A stretch of 64,000 bases of DNA from Homarus americanus (taxonomy: Eukaryota; Arthropoda; Malacostraca; Decapoda; Nephropidae): NCBI RefSeq assembly GCF_018991925.1, contig NW_024735554.1, forward strand, positions 1,409,530 to 1,473,529, in the 5' to 3' direction. Within the stretch, counting starts at the first letter, position 1. Every line of letters begins with the position of its first letter. Positions 34,101-47,735 of this stretch are shown piece by piece. The notes under the pieces were generated by a model that saw only the letters and a program-made list of their open reading frames with translations, did not search any database and was not told where the DNA came from. Position numbers and translations under genes: made by a program.

Positions 34101-34157
34101 ATACCATGGGCCGATTTTTCAAACTCAAAAAAAAAAATTCGCCTCCGTATGACACAT
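31135..34157 (+). mobile_element. 3.0-kb DNA transposon with hAT-like transposase of a poorly described type
   Basis: Left end AGAGTGTGTCATAGGAGG and right end (reverse complement) ATGTGTCATACGGAGG form a short imperfect TIR. Both ends then share a GGCCCAT segment. A second, longer inverted match, TTTTGCTAGGTAAATTTTA, lies about 110 bp inside each end (31,245-31,263 and about 34,023-34,041). The element is flanked by TGTATACT repeats. Its only coding content is a broken gene (31,419-33,818) with features of an RNase H-fold transposase. Structure and coding content agree on a cut-and-paste transposon. Confidence 0.75.
31419..33818 (+). pseudogene. hAT-like (RNase H-fold) transposase, three frameshifts
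   Basis: Start ATG at 31,419 (MAACVRTRNQ), 35 bp after a splice-acceptor-like TTTTTTCTGTTTCAG. Segments: 31,419-32,426; 32,420-32,743; 32,716-33,456; 33,504-33,818. An N-terminal Cys-rich module (CKCPIVLCPEFGCDRDC, then HISCIC) is followed by a KR-rich helix, DIPSIALASMRHHTGLRETA and FFDGRRDDTKVF. The probable catalytic segment is GGDSTNTNTGWQGG, then CDLHTNELPLRHLI and LDGKTLSNNRWSGPLG. The C-terminus is PAWPSHTQSIERCVQQVSEA and SREVMSRNRSKKDMF. The D...C-LH-NE pattern resembles the D...C-H-N of hAT transposases; I recall similar unnamed proteins in aphids and Hydra. One frameshift lies in a G6 run (32,720-32,729), and the others lie near 32,420 and 33,456-33,504. They may be decay or base-calling errors. 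Confidence 0.72.
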
Positions 34158-34165
34158 TGTATACT
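34158..34165. repeat. Right 8-bp flanking direct repeat (TGTATACT)
   Basis: Direct partner of 31,127-31,134, immediately outside the right TIR. Confidence 0.7.
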
Positions 34166-34913
34166 CATTGTGAGGGGCAATAATAGCACTTCTCACATCT
34201 TGCAATGTCTCCCCCAATAATTCCTTGCTCTAATCAATGTAAGACCCCTTTGATGACTGGCATGGTGGCGTTGGTGTCCATTTATGACACCCACTCTGAT
34301 TATGTAATATATGATCAGAAGCCTCAGAAGCTTCACATCATTCGAAAACATATATACTCATTCATGCTCAAAGGTCACAGATGTAGAACTACCAAGCATT
34401 CAGAAACAGCTCGAGTAACATTGCTCAGTGTCTTGAATCACATCAACCCCATGGCAAACGATACTTTTTTGGTGGGTGTACATATCTGGAGTTAGCATAT
34501 GGTTGCCACACTCGAGGTCACAGCCTCATAGAAGCTCTCAGTACAGAAAACTGTCAAAGATACTTCTTGGTAGTAATAGTTCTGGACTCATGGAGGAACC
34601 AGCTACATATTTTTGTGACAGAACCAATGTGAGCTTTAATTCCAGATTTTATATCTGGTACAGATTCAGATGCATTCAAGTGCCTATACATGCCTAGTGC
34701 TTTACTTTCCAAACATTTATAACTGAGAAGTGACTGACTAGTAAGCTGAGAAGTAAAGCAATTAATAGGAAATGAAGTCGAAGAAACTTGAGTATGGAGG
34801 TGGTTCTTCAAATCATCACAGCACAACCCTTAACTGCCGGAGGGCATGAGAGAGGGTGTGGCAGTGATGCATATTGGCATATACCTTACCGGTATTCAGT
34901 ATATGTAATAATT
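34166..34913. other. Unique spacer, no gene seen
   Basis: Short open frames without domains, and no repeat recognised. Confidence 0.5.
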
Positions 34914-35211
34914 GTTGCCACCTAGGCATAAATTTGTTTAAGGTGTAGAAGCTGTCGCCAACACCACAATCACACACTGAGTTAATGAGCGGCATGACTC
35001 AGTGTCAATGAATAGTCTGAGAAGACCGGACAACTCGCCAACTGCACTGGCTAACAATTACCCCGGAACACGATCCACAAATCGATTGACATTCAGGTTC
35101 CCATTCACTGCTTGGTATGCAGAGGCAATTGGCATAAAGAAATTTGCCCATAGTTTCACCCTGCCCGGAGATAGAACCTGGGTCCACTCACTTGCAAGAC
35201 AAGCATGTTGA
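34914..35211 (-). mobile_element. tRNA-derived SINE, family 1
   Basis: The right part, read on the minus strand, resembles a tRNA gene: a B-box-like segment (GGTTCTATCTCC, diverged) after a stem with ACTTGCAAGACAAGC, plus an A-box-like GTCAACATGC. The body shares long blocks with the copy at 48,841-49,183, for example GTTTAAGGTGTAGAA, GACCGGACAACTC and TTACCCCGGAACACGA. It abuts the (TA)n array at 35,222. It is not a functional tRNA gene. Confidence 0.8.
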
Positions 35212-35212
35212 C

Positions 35213-38380
<3,168 letters not shown>

Positions 38381-38382
38381 TA

Positions 38383-38558
38383 TATTTCATTAGCCCAATA
38401 AAGCACGCGGACTTCTACATATAATCAACACCTCACCCCGCCAGGATTCGGACCCACGGTCTTTTAATTGTGACCAGGGAACGCTACCTCTGGGCCACCA
38501 GGACACTAAAAGCAGTCCTAGACTGTTATATTTCACACAAAGCCTGTTCAACGAGCTT
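38383..38558 (-). mobile_element. tRNA-derived SINE, family 2, copy b
   Basis: A close repeat of copy a in the same orientation (TTCATTAGCCCAATAAAGCA, then GCCAGGATTCGGACCCACGG), with the B box altered to GGTCCGAATCC. It lacks most of the part beyond AACGAGCTTATGG. Confidence 0.8.
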
Positions 38559-38780
<222 letters not shown>

Positions 38781-39308
38781 CGTACTGTAAAACGGATAGG
38801 CTTTAAGATTAATAAATGTTTAGACTTATACAGTAATACAAAACGATACAAAACTACAGCATAACTTATGAAAGATGATAATATTCTTATAAGTACAAAC
38901 GACAAACGTCTTCATGACTTGAGAAAAACAAAATTAAAGTAAGTCATCTAAAATTAAAGTAAGTCATCTAAGAGTTGCATCGCGAAATTTATGGTCAGCT
39001 AGTTTAGATAAAAATAATGAATTAGTCTCTAGGTATTATTAGTGTCCGTAACATGAGAGGCGGAGGAGGAGAGGTGCCCTTTAACCTGAAATCATCTTAC
39101 ATTATCATTATCCAGGAACCGGAGAGAATTCCCCATCGTAATACCAGTGGCCGCCTCAAAAATAGAACCCATTACTGAAACCTAATCGACCAAATCCTTT
39201 GGAATATGATGAGGAAGATTAAACTGAAGGATTTCCTCCGCCTTGGGATTAAATCTGAGATGAATAGCCCGTCTAACAATGTCCCATTTCTCATATTGGC
39301 AGTGAAGT

Positions 39309-39316
39309 CTAATGAG
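39309..39316. repeat. Left 8-bp target duplication (CTAATGAG)
   Basis: Pairs with CTAATCAG at 40,179-40,186, with one mismatch. Copy A shows the single unoccupied CTAATCAG at about 9,409. Confidence 0.9.
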
Positions 39317-40178
39317 TGGGCCCGGATAGTTATGCACTAAAAACCGTGAAATATGCATGCAAATATGCACTAAAACAGGGGAAATATGCATTTATATGCA
39401 CTTAAAAATGCCACTTATAAAGCCAAGAATGCAGGTTATACGGAAACAAAATAGTTAATATAAACTAATGTTAATGTTTATTAAGCAATATACGTAATGT
39501 ATTTAACATATATATGTGAAAGTGCTTCAAAAAATATATATGAACATGTATTTACATTATAGACTGACATATTTTCAGACATTACAGATTGTGGTTGCAT
39601 TTGATGATGACATGGTGGCGTAAGTTCTCAAAGTTAAAACCCCGCCTGTTGTCTGTCAGCATAGCTTTATATTCTGAGAACACCCTTTCTACATCACACG
39701 AGACGATTGGTGCATGTTTCATACATAGGACATAGTGAGTGGCTGTACCGTCTCGTCAATAATAGCATCACCAGACATTATCTGACTGACTTTTTTCACT
39801 TCCATCAGTAGTAAATGCATCAAATTCCTTTACATATGATCTCAGCACTTCATTTTGGTTTCTTTGTACTTTCGGCATTTTCACGAGCAGCAGAAGAGAG
39901 TAGCTCCACACAGCAGCACTGCTCCTGACTGACTAACTCACTAGTCCAATGAGTCATGACCAGGTGTGGAAACGACAGATTAAAGCGACGTGACCTCACC
40001 TCACCTCCCAGTACCACGTGTGCTCATTCAGTGGCAACAAAGAGATACTGCCAGATGAATATTTTACCAAAATATGCATTTATATGCAGTTATCTAGGTA
40101 ATATGCACTTATCATAGAAATCACGCAAAATATGCATTTGCATATGAAATATGCAAATGCATAACTATCCGGGCCCTA
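39317..40178 (-). mobile_element. Internally deleted hAT transposon (862 bp)
   Basis: TIRs: left TGGGCCCGGATAGTTATGCA; right (reverse complement) TAGGGCCCGGATAGTTATGC. The 8-bp target duplication fits the T-at-2, A-at-7 preference of many hAT elements. Copy A has the clean empty site. Subterminal ATATGCATTTATATGCA motifs repeat near both ends and may be transposase-binding repeats. Coding content is reduced to the two ends of a transposase gene (39,582-39,878), so it can move only with a transposase supplied elsewhere. Confidence 0.93.
39582..39878 (-). pseudogene. hAT transposase, N- and C-terminal ends joined by deletion
   Basis: Minus strand from the ATG at 39,878: MPKVQRNQNEVLRSYVKEFD, then AFTTDGSEKSQSDNVW, then a stop. 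After one frame change it continues as THYVLCMKHAPIVSCDVERV, FSEYKAMLTDNRR and FNFENLRHHVIIKCNHNL, with a stop at 39,582. The S-C-DVERVFSEYK...NRR-F...ENLRH pattern is the hAT C-terminal dimerisation region. The whole catalytic middle is missing, as in Ds-type derivatives of autonomous elements. It is too short to appear as a long ORF but is clear in translation. Confidence 0.85.
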
Positions 40179-40186
40179 CTAATCAG
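40179..40186. repeat. Right 8-bp target duplication (CTAATCAG)
   Basis: Partner of 39,309-39,316, and identical to the empty site in copy A. Confidence 0.9.
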
Positions 40187-40736
40187 TGATGACTGGAAAC
40201 TCCCTAAGTAAGAAATTATAACATTAAGAAAATGGATTGGATAAGGAAATTATTAACTATAGAGACAAGAGCTTCATAACTGTTCTGTTTTCTCTATTTT
40301 GAATGAAATCAAATAAAATTTTTGGGTACAAGAATAAATCACTTTTCACCTTACAAATATTAAAAATGAAAACACTGAGAAGTAACATTACAGTAAACAA
40401 TAATATTTACACCTATAACTCTACTAAATATTGTAAATAAAAAACATTCCTATCGTCAATAAATACTATAATAAAAATGTGTGAAAGTCTGCCTCAAGAA
40501 TTGAAGTAATTTGTGCATGAGAAAGCGAGAGAGTGAGGGAGGGACGGAGGGAGGGAAGTGATGTATGGCTCTCATATCCGCCCCATCTCTTACCTCCCAA
40601 GGAACTCAATTCATCGATCAAGAAAAATATCTCGACTTCATTTTTCAGTTTAATTGTAGTCCTCCATCACCAGTAACACAATTGTATATATATTCAATGT
40701 TTTTTTTTTAATTTACGTCTTAGAAATAATGTTAGT

Positions 40737-40762
40737 GTATTATTATTATTATTATTATTATG

Positions 40763-40803
<41 letters not shown>

Positions 40804-40834
40804 CATCATCATCATCAGCATTATTATTATTTAA

Positions 40835-40890
<56 letters not shown>
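40737..40890. repeat. (TTA)n microsatellite hosting a CR1 insertion
   Basis: TTA repeats with ATC and ATG interruptions. The array resumes after the CR1 tail at about 41,250-41,272. Confidence 0.95.
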
Positions 40891-41255
40891 GTTGGATAGT
40901 TTGAGTACCTTTGTAATGTCCCCTTTGTGTATAAATGGAAGTCAGGGCTAAACAAAGGGGACATTACAAAAGTACTCAAACTATCCAACTAGGAGCGAAC
41001 TCGTAACAATGGTTTTAAATTAGACAAATTTAGATTTAGGCGCGAAATAGGTAAACACTGGTTTGGAAACAGTAGTGGATGAAAGGAACAAGTTACCAAA
41101 TATCATCATTAACTCGAATACGCTGAATAGCTTCAAACATAGGTTTGATGCTTATATGAGCAATAGGGGTTGGGTGTAAACGGGACTGCCCAGTATGGGC
41201 CAATAGGCCCGCTGCAGTTTCCTCCATTCTTATGTTCTTATGTTCTTATTATTAT
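40891..41255 (+). mobile_element. CR1 3' fragment with an inverted (fold-back) 5' end
   Basis: From 40,928 it matches the CR1 end (TATAAATGGAAGTCAGGGCT, then the CR1 C-terminus, 3' UTR and TTCTTATG tail at about 41,226-41,248). The first 37 bp (40,891-40,927) are the inverse of 40,953-40,989 with one mismatch, leaving a 25-bp spacer. This is a short 5' inversion of the kind produced by twin priming or snap-back during LINE integration. The coding frame is broken (loss of AG in AACAGTAGTGG). Confidence 0.92.
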
Positions 41256-41272
41256 TATCATTATTATTATTA

Positions 41273-41999
41273 TTTAAGTGTCTTTTTTGTATATATTCCG
41301 CGGCCTTGTTTAAGACTGGGTGGTTTTTCAGTTTTTTTTTATTCGTATATAATCGCATGTTTGTAGATCTTAATGCTTGCCTGTTCGTATAGTAAAGGTA
41401 AATATATCAAACATGTGGAAAATGACTAATCAATAACTCTTTTTTTTACATAAATTTCTCAATGATAAGGAACATTTATGATTTATTTTTCATACAAAAG
41501 AATAATGACAAGGAAAATTCTTAGGACTGGACCCAGGTACTGTGAGCCGTCCGCGCTAAGAACTCTTTCATGGCAGCTCCTACTCACCCTCACTCATCTT
41601 CCTGTTCATAAGAACCCTAAAACTTCTCTCTCTCACTTTTCATCACATAAATATATAAAATAGAACTTTTCTTCACTAATTCTATATTAACTAGTCCATC
41701 TTCAGTTAATCCCAATATGTTTTGCTATAGCCTTTTCATCTCCCTGTCAACATACTTCAAACACTCGTAATTGCTCTCATATTCCGAGTTTCTATTTGAT
41801 TTTATGTCTGTTTTTTCTTAAGCTTTTGCTCGGACAGTACTTGCTAGCTTTCGGTGCCACTCTGTCCTTCCGCAAGCACTGGGGTTGGACCTGGAGGTGA
41901 CGATGACCCAAAAGAAACATCCGAAAATCTTTTATTGTGTCTCTGTCCTATGGTTGTTGAAGGGCATGATTAATAAGGAAAGAGACATGTGCTCACAAA
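41273..41999. other. Non-coding part of copy B
   Basis: Matches about 12,771-13,500. No gene is seen. Confidence 0.6.
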
Positions 42000-42605
42000 T
42001 AATAATAATAATAATAATAATAATAATTAACGGTTTATTAAGAAAACATGGCAGCCCGAAGGCTGAAAATATACAATGAACAGAGATGATAAGTTACATA
42101 TGGTGAAATCGGGAGTGGGTCACTTGATTGACAAAAGCTTTCAATACAAAAACATAAGAAACATTGGGTCAACATATAGATTTACTTAGATCTGGGACTG
42201 TGGGAGCTGGTCTGTAGACATTCTTGTGACCTGATGTCGGCGCCAACAAAGTCCTTCCCACTGTCTTGATAGCCGTTGTACCTGGCTGCTAAGCCGCTAC
42301 CTCACTACAGCTGCAGATGTACCTCGTGGTCCGGGTAGGTCCTCCAGCTCACACAGGGTGTTAGAGATGGTTCTTGTTCCTCATATGATGTAGTTAGGAA
42401 TTCATAGTTCCTCACCCGGGTGGAGTAGGGAGTCCTCATTTCTCTCCTGGTGTAGTTTGGAGTGTTTCAACATTGGCCGCTAAGTGCTGATTGTCGCTCT
42501 AACAGTTGTTTCTTCCTTTCGAGTTGAAATTGTCACTATTGTATATCAGTTGTGGGTTGATGGTCAATCTTTGCACTGTACTGTTGGCGGGAGGATGTTG
42601 ATAAC
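42000..42605 (-). mobile_element. (ATT)n-tailed retroelement 3' end, minus strand
   Basis: Present only in copy B. Read on the minus strand it ends with TTTTCAGCCTTCGGGCTGCC, then AATAAACCGTTA and (ATT)n. The same terminal block is found on the plus strand at about 45,870-45,935. The polyadenylation-like AATAAA and the simple-repeat tail mark a retroposed 3' end. Its coding family is not recognisable. The left tail is the (AAT)n run at 42,000-42,027. Confidence 0.72.
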
Positions 42606-42629
42606 TATAGGTGCGCGTGATCCAGGTAT

Positions 42630-42715
42630 ATGCTGATAACCACAAGGAAAAAAAAACACGAAGTTCCCAAGCGCTTTCGTGTAATTCACATCTTCAGGGG
42701 TGAGTACAGACTAAG
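42630..42715 (-). mobile_element. Penelope-type terminal block (copy B)
   Basis: Nearly identical to 13,533-13,612 and to the terminal part of 12,239-12,320: GCTGATAACCACAAGG, AAGTTCCCAAGCGCTTTCGT and ATCTTCAGGGGTGAGTACAG. No coding sequence is attached here. Confidence 0.6.
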
Positions 42716-43123
42716 GAGAAATACATAACAAGGCAAATATATATATACTGTATACAGATAACTTGCTCTTACTAGAGTTACATTATTATTGAAAACCATT
42801 ATCAATATTGTCAAATTATCTGCACTTTTTTTAGAGCCTCAGTAAAACTTGTAATTTATTTAAGTAACTACATAAATCTTTATTACATTCTCTGTTACAT
42901 TCTTTACTTCCTATAAATGATTACTTTCATTTACATCATCCTGAGCACTGGAAGCTATAACAAATATCATCCTTTGAAGAACTTTAATCATCCTCATTAC
43001 CAATTTCCTCCGAGTTCATCCAAATCCCAACTTTCTCTCGTCTTATTCTAAAGAGGATTTTATCGCCCATCTCTGATATCTCTCTTTGGCTAAATCTTCC
43101 TAATATTCTCCCATTATCCTCTG
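42716..43123. other. Non-coding part of copy B
   Basis: Matches about 13,613-14,024. No gene is seen. Confidence 0.55.
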
Positions 43124-43390
43124 ATGGTACTCCGCTCCTCCTACTCTACCTCCTCTACATCCTCCTCATCATCTTACTACTCCTCCTCTGCTTCCCCTTC
43201 TTCCTGCTCCTCCTCCTCTCCATTTCATATTCTTATTCCCTTTCTACTCCTCCTCCCCCTTCCTTTCCTCCTTCTACTTCTCCTTCTCTTGCTCCCCCGT
43301 CTCCTCTTCCCTATCTCATCTTCCTATTCCCCCACCTTCTACCCTTCCTCCTCCTACCACCCCTTCTGCTCCCCCCTCCTCTTCCTGCAC
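43124..43390. repeat. Polypyrimidine tract (copy B)
   Basis: Counterpart of 14,025-14,290 with several CTC-unit indels. Confidence 0.9.
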
Positions 43391-43769
43391 CTGACCACCT
43401 CCCAATTTTTCTTAAAACTAAAAAAAGGGCACCTGTAACCCAAGAAGCTTTGCAGGAGATGGCGTTTCTCACTATATATATTCACTATTAAAACACTAAT
43501 ATGGTGGACGTGATCTCACCCATTTCTACCTCCGCCCTGGACACAACATTCTCAGCACAGTGTAAACCTATCACACTCTCCCTCTTGGCACGCGTCTCTT
43601 CCCCTGCACACAACAACACTCACTCTCCTCCCTTACTAATGTTCCTTCAACTCACTCATCTCGCTTTACATTCATTAATTTATTTTACTACAGTAATGAC
43701 ATCTATAGGTGTAACATCAGGCAAGTGAGGGTGTAAGAAGGGTGGCGGTGTGTGTGTGTGTGTGTATGC

Positions 43770-45822
43770 GCAGGGTGGTCTAATGCGTCTAGTATGGCAG
43801 CATTATGTTAGCGTTAAGGTGCAAGCACTGCTTGCTTCCTCTCGCTTTCAGCTACCGCCGCTGGCTAGCCCTCGTGGTGAACAAGGAAGCATCCTTGTGC
43901 AAGTCTTTACCTGCTAGTACACAGTCTCTTCTACATCACAACAAGACTCCTGTTGTGCCTCCTTGTGGCAACACACTGTAACTGGGTGCCTCTTGGACCC
44001 AGGCAAGACCAGCAGGGAATCTCAGAGCAACAGTGGGCCCCAGAGGAACGACACATAGGCTCACTGGCTTGTGGACACGTCCTAGCACCTACCAGCCACT
44101 GCCCCACTGCCTTGCAGATTAACGTTGGTAGGTAAAGTATAAGGCTACGGTAGTAAACCCCGAACGAAAATTCATTGGTGGAGCCCCACATCAGGCAGAC
44201 ATGCTTACAGGGCTCCAGTAAGACCCCAGCGGCAGTATAGGCGGAATAGCTGACCAAATGGGAACCCAATAACTACACCGGCGGATGTAGGCAATGCATG
44301 ATGGACAGGCTAATAAGGCGAAACCCAACAAACTGGGCTCTCGGCAGTCTAATGCAACTCGCCCTCTCCCCAGTCGTTGCAACACTTGCACCACTGGATC
44401 AGTAAAAGGGAAAGCCAAACAGTGTGGTTGCAACCTGAGCCCCTGCCTCACCACATAAATCAACTCACAGGCATCCATCATCCAGCTCATCATATTTCTC
44501 ATCATCATCAAAATCCTTATGCCTCCAAAATTCCTATGGCCACAGACGAGACGAGTGGCGACGGGGACACGCAGGGATGACTGCCGGGAGTCTCTTGTCA
44601 CAACTTTGCATATGGGCGGCATAGATAAGATGGTCGTTTATGCACTGGGATCTAGGCAGCCGTGCAATCCGCTCCTCCCTGCGCAACTGAGCAGTCCTTT
44701 CCTGGAGCCACTGTCCTCACCCAACATGGGGAGGGGGCTGAAAAAGGTGCCCTTAACATAGCCTGCCTACAGAACCACCTGACTGGGCAACCACACCCAG
44801 TAAGGTCATGCTCATGTGGTCGAGAACACCATTATAATCCCAGATCAAATACAAACTATTCAACCTCTTATGGTTGCTGCATGGAATGTCGGGACCCTTC
44901 TGGATACTGGCACAAATGCACGTCCTGAAAGAAGAATTACCCTTGTGGCAAAAGAGCTGCCAGTGAGTCCCGGCTCCCAGACGAGGGCCAGTTCACAGAA
45001 TGGGGGTCTGGCTATACCTTCTTCCGGAAGGGTAAGCCAGCTGCGGAGAGAAACCGCATTCCATTACTGAACTTCAGTATGCAGACGACCTCATCCTTGT
45101 CGCTCACACTGAACACGACCAACAGGAGATCCTGAACACTTACACAGATGCTTATGCACACTTCAGGTGAATGGACGTCAGACTCGGATTCTCTCTCAGC
45201 CTGCCCCTGGTTCAGCCGCACCTCCACCATCCATCCAGCTTAATAGTACTACCCTCTCTAATGTTACCCACTTTCGGCTCCCACCTGTCCATCACCGCGG
45301 ACATTGATGAAGAGATTCAACATCGGATCAGATGTGCATCTCAAGCCTTTGGCAGACTCCATACTCGTGTCTTCAGCTGTAGGGAACTGAAATTATCCAC
45401 AAAGCTGCACGTATATCGAGCAGTGGTTTCCCCACCCTACTATATGACAGTGAAACCTGGGTCACATACAGGAGGTACCTCAAGGCACTTGAAAACTTTC
45501 ACCAACGTAGTCTACGTTCCATCCTCCGAGTTCGCTGGGAAGACAAGAGAACACCAACTGTTGGAGCATCGAGGCTACCATTATCCATGAACAACTACGT
45601 TGGACTGGCCATGTTACCCGCATGGACGACAGTAGACTCCTAAAGCAGCTACTTTACAGTCGCTTAACGAATAGTAAACGTAACGCCGGCGGGCAACTGA
45701 AGAGGTATGAGGATAGTCTTAAGACAAACCTGAAAAAGTGCCAAATCGACCCCTCTCACCTGGGAGACGATTACTCCACATCGTAACGTTTGGAGGAGCA
45801 CTACACGAGAAGGTGTCAATAC
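43770..45822 (+). pseudogene. LINE (endonuclease/RT type), fuller copy B
   Basis: The long 5' region (about 43,770-44,865) is followed by an endonuclease start, LMVAAWNVGTLLDTGTNARP and ERRITLVAKELP. A jump then leads to RT palm sequence TELQYADDLILVAHTEHDQQ (catalytic YADD, about 45,066-45,110). Next come HLSITADIDEEIQHRIRCAS, QAFGRLHTRVFSCRELKLST and KLHVYRAVV, and then MDDSRLLKQLLYSRL. Most of the endonuclease and the front half of the RT are deleted and frames are broken. The RWAGHV/RMDD C-terminal style is common in arthropod RTE- or Jockey-like LINEs; I cannot settle the clade. Confidence 0.78.
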
Positions 45823-45946
45823 CTGTACATTATTTGTAAATCAAGAGACCCATTCCCGAATTATGTAATTGTACATTTTCAGCCTTCCGGCTGCCATGGT
45901 TTTTCAATAAACCATTAATTATTATTATTATTATTATTATTGATTA

Positions 45947-45978
<32 letters not shown>

Positions 45979-45979
45979 G
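45823..45979 (+). mobile_element. (ATT)n-tailed retroelement 3' end, plus strand
   Basis: Shares TTTTCAGCCTTCCGGCTGCC, AATAAACCATTA and an (ATT)n tail with the minus-strand copy at 42,000-42,605. Its start coincides with the right breakpoint of duplication copy B. Confidence 0.72.
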
Positions 45980-46084
45980 ATCTGTGGTGTAATGTCTGCC
46001 TGTCTGTCTATATGTTTGTCTGTTTTGGGTTACTTCGTGTTTTTGTATTTGGGTTTTGTTAGTCTATGGGCTTCTAGTAGGGTT

Positions 46085-46215
46085 ACAGGTACCCACTAGC
46101 TTAGTTATAGGTAGGCCAGGCTAGTTACAGGTGCGTCAGGCTAGTTACAGGTACGTCAGGCTAGTTACAGGTACGTCAGGCTAGTTACAGTTACACCAGT
46201 TTAGTTACAGTTACA
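46085..46215. repeat. 20-bp minisatellite, about six copies
   Basis: Unit GGCTAGTTACAGGTACGTCA, with degenerate ends (CAGTTACACCAGTTTAG). Confidence 0.9.
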
Positions 46216-46847
46216 CCAGTTTATCTATGAATCAATGATAATTTACTTAATATGAATTACTGTATTTCGCCCCTGAGGAAGAATACTGAGGTGTCTTACG
46301 TAAACCTGAATAAGTCTTGATACTCTTTTTTTATTTTACTATAAAACCCCCCAAAAAGGAGCTAATAGAAGCGTTTAACATGGATAAATTACAGCTAATA
46401 TGAATGGTGATACTGTAAACAAAACTAGGATGATTGTAGCAGCATTAATCATACGCCAGGCAGCATCTCATCAATACTAGCTAGCAGGAAGTTCGTACGG
46501 TACGGGCTAGTTAGGATTTGCATGCATAGAACCAGTTGATGCAACTAGGAATGTTTTATTCTACCCCCAACAGCGTTTTTCTCTCACAACTAAGATTCCT
46601 GACGGAGAGATTGACGAAGGCGTTGGTGGGTTTAGTCAGTGTTATCTTAACGGCTGGCAGGTCTCTACTGATACCAAACTGTGGTATTTTAATGTGTAAA
46701 TTTGCGTGTGTCTTGTGGTCTTATCTTAAGCTTGATCGCTCTCTCTAATTTTTCAAGTTAAGATTAAGTGTTGGTAAGCTTAGCATTAAAGAGGTTACTT
46801 CTGAAGCTTAAGTCATTTTCTTTAATTGTTTAAGTCTCTCGTCTACC
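46216..46847. other. Unique sequence, no gene seen
   Basis: CCTGAGGAAGAATACTGAGG near 46,264 is reminiscent of retroelement end motifs, but nothing else supports an element. Confidence 0.45.
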
Positions 46848-46912
46848 ACACATACGCACACGCACATACACACACACACACACGCACATACACACACGCA
46901 CATACATACACG

Positions 46913-46970
<58 letters not shown>
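46848..46970. repeat. (CA)n microsatellite, compound
   Basis: CA repeats with CGCACA and TACA interruptions, pure over the last 50 bp. Confidence 0.96.
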
Positions 46971-46973
<3 letters not shown>

Positions 46974-47520
46974 AGGCCTATATATGTATATGGATGCATG
47001 TTTATACAGTACCTATTTTTTTAAACAACAAAGACTGAAACATTTTATTGAAAAAACATGAATAAATGAATAAATAAATATATTTTCCTCTGAACCTCCG
47101 GGTGACCAAACATAAAATTGAGTTTTTCTTCAAATTTTCATAAAATTTCGTTCATTCTTAAGTACAACAACTTTCTTCTCAGCAATCATCTTGTGAGTAA
47201 CTGAATTGATGGTTGTCCTGGGGTGTTATGTGTCTAATTGATGTTTGAGGTAAAAGGTTGACATTGGATGATGATAATGACTTGTCTTATTTATTAATTG
47301 TTAATTGATGGGGTTGATGATGAGTGTCTAACCAGCTAAATTGATGACTAAATTGATTATAAGTCGTAGTTGATGATGTTGATGTTTGAGATTTTAATGA
47401 TAGGATTAAAGAGGTGGCAACAATACATCATCAACAGCAAAATTATTCCTAAAACAAAATTGAAATACAAAATGCTTATAAATACACAATACAGACAAAT
47501 ACACAATACAGAGTTAAAAT
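46971..47520. other. AT-rich spacer, no gene seen
   Basis: Contains a TTGATGATG-rich segment (about 47,200-47,400) of low complexity. Confidence 0.5.
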
Positions 47521-47735
47521 ACAAAATATGTGTGTGCTTGTGTGTGTACTCTATGGTGTATGTGTGTGTGTTTTGACTCTTTTGTGTATGTGTTTATACT
47601 ATGTGTGTGTCTGTTTATATGTGTATGTTTTTGTGTAAATGTGTGTGTATGTACTCTAGTGTGTGTGTGTGTGTGTATGTACTCTAGTGTGTGTGTGTGT
47701 GTGTATGTACTCTAGTGTGTGTGTGTGTGTGTGAT
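47521..47735. repeat. (GT)n-type array with a repeated TGTACTCTAG unit
   Basis: GT-rich sequence in which a unit GTGTGTATGTACTCTAGTGT recurs three to four times (about 47,640-47,720). Confidence 0.9.
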
